A stretch of 16,749 nucleotides of DNA from Balneolaceae bacterium (lineage in GTDB: Bacteria; Bacteroidota; Rhodothermia; Balneolales; Balneolaceae): NCBI GenBank assembly GCA_007123985.1, contig SLGA01000028.1, positions 1 to 16,749 of the forward strand. The letters run 5' to 3'. Shown piece by piece: positions 6,986 through 13,773 of this stretch; position 1 is the first letter of the stretch, and each line of letters starts with the position of its first letter. A model generated the notes under the pieces. The model was not told the origin of the DNA. It made no database searches and worked only from the letters and a program-made list of their open reading frames with translations. Position numbers and translations under genes: made by a program.

Positions 6986-7909
6986 TCAGGAAATGGCAGT
7001 ATATGGATTTTTTTCTATGGCAGGCGCCTGTTCAAGAAAAACATCCTGGTAGGCACGTGCCAGAACGGATGTGAAAACAAATAAAAATGCTGAGTAGAAT
7101 GCCCAAAAACTCAATATAATGAGTGCTGCATAACCCTGATAGAAAAACTGATAGGCCGTAAAAGCATATTCAAGGTAAATGCTCACACCATATTTGGCTA
7201 CCTCAAAAAGCACAGTGTAGGATGCAGCAGCAATGAGAGCAACACGATTGTTTAGCCGCTTTTCGCTAATGTAACGGTAGATGGCAAAAAAGAGCAGAAA
7301 CGTGAAAAATGTAGGGATAAATCCGGTAAGCCAGTCGGAAAGCCAGGTGAGTTCCAGAACAATTTCTGTGTAAGGAATGGCATATTCATCAAAAGAGAAG
7401 AACGACACCAGGGATATTGACATCGTGAAAAAGATGAACACACCTCCCACAATGCCGAATGCAAAGAAGTTATACACAAGCTCCATTGTAGGACTTTTAC
7501 GATCCTGAATATCAAAAACCTTGAATAATACATGTTTCAGGGTGTGGAAAAGGCCCTGTGAAAAAATCATCAGAATAATGAGACCGGCAATTCCAAAAAC
7601 CTGCCTTACCCCAACCAGTGGTTCAATAAGTGCTTCGAGGGTAATGGCCCCGGCAATCACATCACCGGATTGCGATTCGAAAGTAAAAGAAGGGAAAAGC
7701 TCTCTTCCGTACCGAATCAGTTCGTTAAAAGCCGCTTCTGTAGATAGAACGTAACCGAGTATAGAAATTAAAATGAGAGTGAATGGAATGGCACAAATAA
7801 ACAGATTGAAAGTTATTGCAGAAGCATTGAAAAAGAGATCTTTTTCACGAAGCAGAGTGAGTACTTTACGCCCGAAAAGTGAGAGGCTATTTAATTCTCT
7901 GTTTGCCAT
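6986..7909 (-). CDS. YihY/BrkB-type integral membrane protein
   Basis: With the ATG at 7909 the product is 307 residues, typical of the YihY/virulence factor BrkB family. It begins with a short amphipathic region, then the conserved first span after KDLFFNASAITFNLFICAIP, and has about six hydrophobic segments ending in FWAFYSAFLFVFTSVLAR. The family's function is not well defined, despite old labels such as RNase BN. A longer frame with an ATG at 8038 exists, but I reject it. Its extra 43 residues do not look like the family, it would leave only 17 bases to the divergent regulator start, and it would cover the direct repeat and promoter region. It forms a two-gene unit with the DNA glycosylase downstream. 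Confidence 0.88.
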   Translation of the reverse strand: MANRELNSLSLFGRKVLTLLREKDLFFNASAITFNLFICAIPFTLILISILGYVLSTEAAFNELIRYGRELFPSFTFESQSGDVIAGAITLEALIEPLVGVRQVFGIAGLIILMIFSQGLFHTLKHVLFKVFDIQDRKSPTMELVYNFFAFGIVGGVFIFFTMSISLVSFFSFDEYAIPYTEIVLELTWLSDWLTGFIPTFFTFLLFFAIYRYISEKRLNNRVALIAAASYTVLFEVAKYGVSIYLEYAFTAYQFFYQGYAALIILSFWAFYSAFLFVFTSVLARAYQDVFLEQAPAIEKNPYTAIS

Positions 7910-7969
7910 ACTACTTTGAAAATACCCTGATCTTCCAATAATCCAAAAAAGGGGGGCAATCAAATATGG

Positions 7970-8022
7970 TTGCCGGTAGTAAAGTCTCACAATATTTTCC
8001 TGTTTTAACCATTTGCCGGTAG
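7970..8022. repeat. Direct repeat TTGCCGGTAG x2, candidate operator of the Nudix regulator
   Basis: The 10-mer TTGCCGGTAG occurs at 7970-7979 and 8013-8022, and both copies continue into related AAAG-C-T sequence. Start-to-start spacing is 43 bases, about four turns of B-DNA, so the two sites would face the same side of the helix. They lie between the divergent YihY and Nudix-regulator starts, and I saw no other exact copy in the window. The first copy overlaps a possible promoter (TTGCCG, 17 bases, TATTTT at 7993-7998) reading toward the regulator. That it is an operator is inference. Confidence 0.5.
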
Positions 8023-8055
8023 GGAAAGCTCTTATCAAATAATTATATTGAAGCC

Positions 8056-8793
8056 ATGCAAAAAAGTGAAGAGATAGTGGCCGAAGAAGCGCTGGATGGA
8101 TCCCGGTTTATGCCAGGGCTTTCGGTTGACTGCGTAATCTTTGGATACCATGAACGAGAGCTCAAAATACTGGTTTCGAAATTTAAGAATACAAGTTATT
8201 ACTCTTTACCCGGGGGGTTCATCAAAAGAAATGAAGATGCTGATGAGGCCGCGCACAGAGTTCTGTTTGAAAGAACCGGTTTAAGAGATATTTATCTGAA
8301 CCAGTTCTACACATTCGGGAATACACATCGTGCCAATCCGGAACCCATGAAAAGTGTGATGCTGGCAAATGGTATTGAGTTTAATGGCAACCATTGGATG
8401 CTTCAGAGATTTATTTCCATTGGTTACTATGCACTTGTAAACTACACGCGCGCAGAACCCAAGCCTGATTTTTTTTCTGAGAGCTGTTTATGGTATGATA
8501 TCGACGACGTACCAAAACTGATGCAGGATCACCGATTGATTGTAAAAAAAGCCCTGGAAACCCTCCGAAATAATGTAAACCGAAAATTTATTGGGGTGAA
8601 TTTGCTTCAGGATCAGTTTACAATGGGTGATATCCAAAAATTGCATGAAACCATACTTGGCGAAAAACTGAACCGAACCGGTTTTCATAGAAAAATGCTG
8701 AATTCAGGGTTACTGAAGCGTATTGGAAAAAAGAAGACCGGAGGCTCTCACCGGGCGCCATACCTGTATGTTTTCCATTCTGATGAAGAGTAA
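8056..8793 (+). CDS. Nudix-domain transcription regulator (AraR/NrtR-like), catalytically degenerate
   Basis: This 245-residue protein has an N-terminal Nudix domain (about 18-165) and a C-terminal winged-helix domain (about 177-242; KFIGVNLLQDQFTMGDIQ, GFHRKMLNSGLLKRI, APYLYVF). This is the architecture of NrtR regulators and of the Bacteroidota sugar regulators such as AraR. The Nudix box runs from Gly54 to Leu76. Compared with GX5EX7REUXEEXGU it keeps Gly54, Glu60, Arg68, Glu72 and Gly75, but has Val69 and Arg73 where the two metal-binding acids should be. It is therefore probably a ligand sensor without hydrolase activity. Known effectors in the family include ADP-ribose and arabinose; the effector here cannot be told. 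It is divergent from YihY-mpg with repeats between, and 44 bases upstream of mutS on the same strand. Confidence 0.88.
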   Translation: MQKSEEIVAEEALDGSRFMPGLSVDCVIFGYHERELKILVSKFKNTSYYSLPGGFIKRNEDADEAAHRVLFERTGLRDIYLNQFYTFGNTHRANPEPMKSVMLANGIEFNGNHWMLQRFISIGYYALVNYTRAEPKPDFFSESCLWYDIDDVPKLMQDHRLIVKKALETLRNNVNRKFIGVNLLQDQFTMGDIQKLHETILGEKLNRTGFHRKMLNSGLLKRIGKKKTGGSHRAPYLYVFHSDEE

Positions 8794-8837
8794 ATCTGCT
8801 AAGCCTTGAATTTTTAAAAAGACTTGAATTGTCCGCT

Positions 8838-11507
8838 ATGAGTAAAAAAAAGCAGACACCGCTGATGCGGCAATATTTTGATATAAAAGAGAAACACCCC
8901 GGCACTATTTTGCTGTTTCGGGTGGGAGACTTTTATGAAACCTTCTCTGATGATGCCATTTTAATAAGCAGTGAGCTTGGCATTACCCTCACAAAACGAA
9001 ATAACGGCGGCGATCAAACTCCCCTGGCAGGCTTTCCCTATCATTCGCTTGATACTTACTTGCCGAAATTGGTTAAGCGAGGTTTCAGAGTAGCAATTTG
9101 CGAACAGACGGAAAACCCTGAAGAAGCCAAAAAAGCGGGGAAGAAAATTGTAAACCGTGAGGTTACGGAGATCACCACCCCTGGTGTTACCATGTCCGAT
9201 AAGCTGCTTGAGCACAAACGGAATAACTACATAGCATCGATTTTTTGGGCCGGCGGTACAGCGGGTATTGCATTTTCTGATATATCAACCGGTGAGTTTG
9301 CTCTAAGTCAGATCTCGAAAACTGGGTCAGATTCCCTGTTACAGGCTTTGCAGCCATCGGAAATTCTGCTTCAAAAAAAGTTCAAAAACAATCTTCCTGA
9401 TTACCTCTCAGCCTACAATATTACATTTATAGATGATTGGGTGTATGAAGGAGATTATGGGTATAAACTTCTTACAGGGCATTTTAAAACGCACTCCCTG
9501 AAAGGATTTGGTGTTGAAGAGCTTGAAATTGCACATTTCGCGGCGGGTACCCTGCTTCACTATATGCAGGAGACACAAAAATCATCTTTGGCACATCTGC
9601 GAAGGCTTTATGCATATGAAAGTACGGATTATATGGCGCTGGACGGATCTACAAAACGCAATCTTGAGCTTACAGCATCGATGCAGGAGGGTGGCACGGA
9701 GGGTACACTTGTTTCGATTATGGATGATACGGTAACCGCGATGGGTGGCCGATTGCTCAGGAAATGGATTATGAGACCGCTCAAAAAAGTGAAACAAATT
9801 GAAGAACGGCTAAACGCGGTGAATTGGCTGTTTCACCATCACGACAGAAGGAATGAACTTCGCGAGGAGATGGACCAGATCGGGGATATTGAAAGGTTGA
9901 TCAGCCGGATCAGTGTGGGTCGAACCAACGCAAGAGACTTGAAACAATTACAGCTCTCTCTCGCTCAAATTCCGCGGGTGAAAATTCAGCTGAATTCTGC
10001 AGAAAGTCATCTCATTGCTTCGCTGAACGATCATCTGAAATTACTGCTCGATCTGCAGGAGCGTATTTCAACCGCCTTGGTTGAAGAGCCACCGGCTTCA
10101 ATTCGGGACGGTGGTATGTTCGCCGACGGTTTCAGCAAGGATCTGGATGAACTTCGCGAAATTGCCCGTAATGGAAAGAAGTATATTGCGCGGATAAAAG
10201 ATCAGCTGGCAAAAGAATCGGGCATACCATCGCTCAAAATCGGGTACAATAAAGTGTTTGGTTACTATATCGAAGTAACCAATACCCACAAAAATAAAGT
10301 GCCTGAACACTTCATCAGAAAACAAACCCTGGTTAATTCAGAGAGATATATCACGCCGGAACTTAAAGAGGTGGAGGAGAAAGTTCTATCAGCTGAGGAT
10401 AAAAGTAAGATGCTGGAAGGAGAACTTTTTGAAGAACTTAGGCTGTACGTGGCAGAGTTTGCGGATGATGTGCAGCAAATAGCCAAGGCACTTGCCGAGC
10501 TCGACTGCATACAGAGCTTTGCCGAAGTAGCCTTCCGGAATAACTATGTTCGCCCTGAGATTAATACGGGAGATATCATTGATGTGAAAAAAGGGCGCCA
10601 TCCCGTAGTGGAAAAAACCCTTGCTGCCGGTGAACCATTTATCCCGAATGATATCTACCTGGATAACAGTGAGCACCAGATATTGATCATCACCGGGCCT
10701 AACATGGCTGGAAAGAGTATCATATTAAGGCAGACCGGCCTGCTTGTGTTGATGGCTCAGCTCGGGTCCTTTGTTCCGGCAGAGAAGGCTACTATTGGCA
10801 TGGTGGATAAAATTTTCACCCGTGTGGGTGCCTCCGATAATCTGGCTGCCGGTGAAAGTACCTTCCTGGTTGAGATGAACGAGGCGGCAAACATTCTAAA
10901 CAATGCCACTCCAAAGTCGCTTATACTGCTCGATGAAGTGGGGCGGGGTACTAGTACTTTCGATGGTTTAAGTATTGCCTGGGCACTTTCCGAATACCTG
11001 CACAATCAGCCTGAAGTTGCTGCTAAAACACTTTTTGCCACACACTATCACGAGCTGAATGAGCTTGAAAGCCGGTACGATCGCATCAAAAACTTTAACG
11101 TGCAGGTAAAAGAGCACGGTGGCAAAGTGATTTTCTTGCGTAAAATGGTTCGTGGAGGAGCCGATCACAGTTACGGCATTCAGGTAGCCAACATGGCGGG
11201 ACTTCCTCAGGTTGTAATAAACCGGGCGAAGGAGATTTTAGCCAACCTGGAAAGCCACACGCTGGATGTAAGCCATGAAGGCAACGGAGCTATTCAACAA
11301 TCAGCATCAAAAAAAGAGGCTGCAAAAAAATCGATGCAACAAATTGAAAGCCAGCACCAGCTGCCTCAGATGACTCTTTTTGATACCCACATCGACCCAA
11401 ACGTAGAAACAGTTCTGAATAAGCTGGAAGCGTGCGATCCCGAACGAATGACCCCGATAGAAGCCCTTCTGCTGATGAGTGAACTGAAAAGACTTTTAAA
11501 AAACTAA
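8838..11507 (+). CDS. mutS: DNA mismatch repair protein MutS
   Basis: The product is 889 residues from the ATG at 8838; I prefer this to the in-frame TTG three codons upstream. The mismatch-reading Phe-x-Glu is F32-Y33-E34 in GDFYETF, and the N-terminal block TPLMRQYFDIKEKHPG is typical. The connector, lever and clamp domains follow, with the conserved GYNKVFGYYIEVT. The ATPase has Walker A GPNMAGKS (620-627), ASDNLAAGESTFLVEM, Walker B DEVGRGTSTFDG (from residue 699) and TLFATHYHEL. The C-terminal helix-rich region ending MSELKRLLKN is present, so the protein looks complete and active. It recognises mispairs and small loops and recruits MutL. No mutL is in the window. It may be co-transcribed with the Nudix regulator. 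Confidence 0.98.
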   Translation: MSKKKQTPLMRQYFDIKEKHPGTILLFRVGDFYETFSDDAILISSELGITLTKRNNGGDQTPLAGFPYHSLDTYLPKLVKRGFRVAICEQTENPEEAKKAGKKIVNREVTEITTPGVTMSDKLLEHKRNNYIASIFWAGGTAGIAFSDISTGEFALSQISKTGSDSLLQALQPSEILLQKKFKNNLPDYLSAYNITFIDDWVYEGDYGYKLLTGHFKTHSLKGFGVEELEIAHFAAGTLLHYMQETQKSSLAHLRRLYAYESTDYMALDGSTKRNLELTASMQEGGTEGTLVSIMDDTVTAMGGRLLRKWIMRPLKKVKQIEERLNAVNWLFHHHDRRNELREEMDQIGDIERLISRISVGRTNARDLKQLQLSLAQIPRVKIQLNSAESHLIASLNDHLKLLLDLQERISTALVEEPPASIRDGGMFADGFSKDLDELREIARNGKKYIARIKDQLAKESGIPSLKIGYNKVFGYYIEVTNTHKNKVPEHFIRKQTLVNSERYITPELKEVEEKVLSAEDKSKMLEGELFEELRLYVAEFADDVQQIAKALAELDCIQSFAEVAFRNNYVRPEINTGDIIDVKKGRHPVVEKTLAAGEPFIPNDIYLDNSEHQILIITGPNMAGKSIILRQTGLLVLMAQLGSFVPAEKATIGMVDKIFTRVGASDNLAAGESTFLVEMNEAANILNNATPKSLILLDEVGRGTSTFDGLSIAWALSEYLHNQPEVAAKTLFATHYHELNELESRYDRIKNFNVQVKEHGGKVIFLRKMVRGGADHSYGIQVANMAGLPQVVINRAKEILANLESHTLDVSHEGNGAIQQSASKKEAAKKSMQQIESQHQLPQMTLFDTHIDPNVETVLNKLEACDPERMTPIEALLLMSELKRLLKN

Positions 11508-11567
11508 CTTAATAACACATTTTGGTACAGAGTTCTGTAATTGAAAAGTCTGCTATTTTAGTAAAAC

Positions 11568-11598
11568 TTTGAAATCTGATATTGCAGTAATAGTTTTA
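11568..11598 (+). promoter_or_regulatory. Bacteroidota-type promoter before the TIM-barrel gene
   Basis: TTTG at 11568-11571 is followed after exactly 19 bases by TAGTTTTA at 11591-11598. This fits the Bacteroidota housekeeping consensus TTG-N19-TAnnTTTG except for the last base. It leaves a leader of about 90 bases, which contains a small hairpin (ATGCTC at 11617-11622 with GAGCAT at 11634-11639, then TTTT). The hairpin could be a weak mutS terminator or a leader structure. Confidence 0.55.
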
Positions 11599-11694
11599 GT
11601 TAGGTAAACTAATTTGATGCTCAGCTTGTAAAAGAGCATTTTAAGGGGATAATTCTACACTTAATGCTAAACAGTTAATCAAAACACCATCATT

Positions 11695-12570
11695 ATGAAA
11701 CAATCTCGTCGTTCTTTTTTAAAAACATCAGGAGCCTTGGCCTCCGGCCTTGCTTTGGGAAGCATACCATTTTTAAAATCATGCGCTCCTGCACGTGATG
11801 AATACAACCCATTTGGAGTACAGCTTTATACTCTGCGCCATGTTATTGGTGATGACCCTGAAGGTGTAATCAGACAGGTTGCCGATTTCGGATACAAACA
11901 AATTGAGAGTTATGAAGGGCAGCTCGGAATTTTTTGGGGAATGGGAAATACAGCGTTCAAGAGTTTTCTGGATGATCTTGGCTTAACCATGGTATCAACT
12001 CATGCCAATGTATTTCAGGACTACGAGCGCAAAGTAGAACAGCTCGCCGAAATTGGTGTTCCATACATTGTTTGCCCGTGGATAGGCCCGCAAGAGTCGA
12101 TAGATGCATACAAAGAGATGGCAGAAAACTTCAACAGATTTGGTGAAATAGCCAATAATGCAGGTGTTAAATTTGCCTACCATAACCACGCATACACATT
12201 CGAGGAGCTGGAAGGTGAAATCCCTCAGGAAGTTCTGATGGATGAAACAGATCCAAACCTTGTGGAATACCAGGTAGATATCTATTGGGTAGTTGCCGCG
12301 CAACACGATCCTGTTGAGTGGATGAGAAGATACCCAAACAGATTTACTTCGTGCCACATAAAAGATCTTGCAACCGTGAATGGTGAAACGGAATCCGTTA
12401 CACTCGGAACCGGAACCATCGATTTCCAGACTGTTCTTTCAGAAGCGAAAGAGTATGGAATGAAATATCTGTTGGTTGAGCAGGAAGCCTATGAAGGCAC
12501 AACTCCGATTGACGCTGTTCGTGATAATGCTGAATTCATGAGAAGTCTCGACGTTATCAGAAGAAGCTGA
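11695..12570 (+). CDS. Tat-exported sugar phosphate isomerase/epimerase-like TIM-barrel protein
   Basis: The product has 291 residues. The N-terminus carries a twin-arginine signal, SRRSFLK (residues 4-10), then a hydrophobic core, then LKSC at 27-30, which may be a lipobox-like site for lipidation of Cys30. The rest matches the AP-endonuclease-2/xylose-isomerase-like TIM barrel: FGVQLYTLR, GYKQIESYEG (strand-end Glu), VSTHANVF, AYHNHAYTFE (His), YQVDIYWV (Asp), SCHIKDL (His) and LLVEQEAYEG (Glu). These are the usual metal-site positions. Such exported relatives act on sugars or derivatives in the envelope of Bacteroidota-type bacteria, often beside oxidoreductases or ThuA-type proteins, but none is adjacent here. 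The substrate is unknown. It is preceded by a likely promoter and followed by a strong terminator, hence a single-gene unit. Confidence 0.9.
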   Translation: MKQSRRSFLKTSGALASGLALGSIPFLKSCAPARDEYNPFGVQLYTLRHVIGDDPEGVIRQVADFGYKQIESYEGQLGIFWGMGNTAFKSFLDDLGLTMVSTHANVFQDYERKVEQLAEIGVPYIVCPWIGPQESIDAYKEMAENFNRFGEIANNAGVKFAYHNHAYTFEELEGEIPQEVLMDETDPNLVEYQVDIYWVVAAQHDPVEWMRRYPNRFTSCHIKDLATVNGETESVTLGTGTIDFQTVLSEAKEYGMKYLLVEQEAYEGTTPIDAVRDNAEFMRSLDVIRRS

Positions 12571-12603
12571 TACTTCAGGCCGTACTTTATCAATACATTG
12601 ATG

Positions 12604-12651
12604 AACCTGTGAGAAACCCGCAGCTAAGCGGTGCCTCACAGGTTTTTTTTT
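12604..12651 (+). terminator. Strong rho-independent terminator after the TIM-barrel gene
   Basis: AACCTGTGAG (12604-12613) and CTCACAGGTT (12635-12644) form a perfect 10-bp stem, with an inner CCGC/GCGG stem in the loop. A run of nine T (12643-12651) follows. It lies 34 bases after the stop codon. Confidence 0.95.
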
Positions 12652-12704
12652 GACCTGATAGTACGTGTTTGGGTTTTCTAAACCGGCTAACTACCTTTTC
12701 AACT

Positions 12705-13598
12705 ATGCAGCACTCAGCTAAACATATTGCGGATCGTATTCGCCTGATGATCTCTACAAAACAGTTTCAGGTAGGTGAACAGTTACCTTCTACAAGAGAA
12801 CTTGGTAAGCAGCTTGGAGCAAGTTTTCACACGGTGCGAAAAGCGTATCATCAGCTTGCCGATGAGGGAATGATTGAGAGCGAGCAGGGCCGGGGTTTTA
12901 TTGTAAAGCGCCAACGTTCCGCACTCGATAAGACCGAGCGACTTGAGCTGGGAGCAGATAAAATGCAGCAGCTGATTGAAGAGCTCATCGGTTTTGGCCT
13001 CGATGAAGCCGAGATCGAAGCGATATTTGAAGAGCAGATCAACTTTATGGAGTGGCCGGATCGTATTCAAAGCATTGCAACAATTGGTGAAACGGTTGAG
13101 CTGGCAAAGATTTTATCCGATTCAATAAAAAATCAGATTGGTGTAAAAAGTTCTACACTAAAAGCGGGTGATTATGATGCCGCTGTAAATTATGAAGCTC
13201 TTTTTGTACCCATCCACCTCGTGAATGAATTTCGAAACCTGAGTGACTCTATCCGCATTATGCCCGTGGTGTTTCACTACGATGCTGATGTGCTCTTATC
13301 TATAATGGATCGCGCCGGGATTGAAGCTATCGGCCTGGTAACCGCAGAAGAAGATTCCATCCCGAAAATCATCAACGAGCTGAAATCGCTCATGAAATTT
13401 GAAGGAGCTTTTGTAGCCGGTGCTACTTACGGAAAATCACTGCCTCTCTTTGTTCGAAACACAGATTTAATTGTGTACACCCCCGCAAGTGCCCGTCTTG
13501 TGGAAGCAAAAATTCCTGAAAAGAATCGTATCAAGCTGGAGTATATCATTTCAGAAAAAAGTGCCGGTATGATACGCTCGGAGCTTTGGGATCAGTAG
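12705..13598 (+). CDS. GntR-family transcription regulator with a non-standard C-terminal sensor domain
   Basis: I start at the ATG at 12705 (297 residues); an upstream TTG at 12669 adds 12 residues that look non-coding. Residues about 1-70 are a classic GntR winged helix: AKHIADRIRLMISTKQFQVG, EQLPSTRELGKQLGASFHTV, RKAYHQLADEGMIESEQGRG. A helical linker (LIEELIGFGLDEAEIEAIFEEQ) resembles that of the YtrA subgroup. The remaining ~165 residues alternate beta and alpha segments (IQSIATIGETVELAKILSD, YEALFVPIHLVNEF, IRIMPVVFHYDADVLLSIMD, IEAIGLVTAE, FEGAFVAGATYG, DLIVYTPASARLVE). They do not match the FCD, UTRA or aminotransferase types by eye; a periplasmic-binding-protein-like Rossmann fold is my guess. 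Target and effector are unknown. It sits between a strong terminator and the helicase gene. Confidence 0.85.
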   Translation: MQHSAKHIADRIRLMISTKQFQVGEQLPSTRELGKQLGASFHTVRKAYHQLADEGMIESEQGRGFIVKRQRSALDKTERLELGADKMQQLIEELIGFGLDEAEIEAIFEEQINFMEWPDRIQSIATIGETVELAKILSDSIKNQIGVKSSTLKAGDYDAAVNYEALFVPIHLVNEFRNLSDSIRIMPVVFHYDADVLLSIMDRAGIEAIGLVTAEEDSIPKIINELKSLMKFEGAFVAGATYGKSLPLFVRNTDLIVYTPASARLVEAKIPEKNRIKLEYIISEKSAGMIRSELWDQ

Positions 13599-13608
13599 TG
13601 TGAGTTGT

Positions 13609-13755
13609 GAAATCTGAGACGGCAAGTAAGAGACGTGAAACAATCTGGTAGCAAACAACCTGACTGTGCGCCGGATAGCTTCGAATTGTTTATGAATTTA
13701 GCCTCCTAAACCCAGTACTAAGGAGCCCATTTCCCGTTTCACGTTTGCCGATTTC
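13609..13755. repeat. Imperfect long inverted repeat filling the gntR-helicase gap
   Basis: Three blocks on the left recur in reverse complement, in mirror order, on the right. GAAATC (13609-13614) matches GATTTC (13750-13755), CGGCAA (13620-13625) matches TTGCCG (13745-13750), and ACGTGAAAC (13633-13641) matches GTTTCACGT (13736-13744). The left arm has extra TGAGA and GTAAGAG segments, each adding a GAGAC-like unit. The right arm is bracketed by ATTTCCC at 13729-13735 and 13751-13757. The loop is about 94 bases. It may be two opposed copies of a dispersed intergenic repeat, or a miniature mobile remnant. Confidence 0.55.
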
Positions 13756-13773
13756 CCTTTACCTTAAATCGAT

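Noticed and set aside
7910..8038. N-terminal extension of the YihY frame
   Set aside because: It is not family-like, and it overlaps the repeats and the divergent promoter region.
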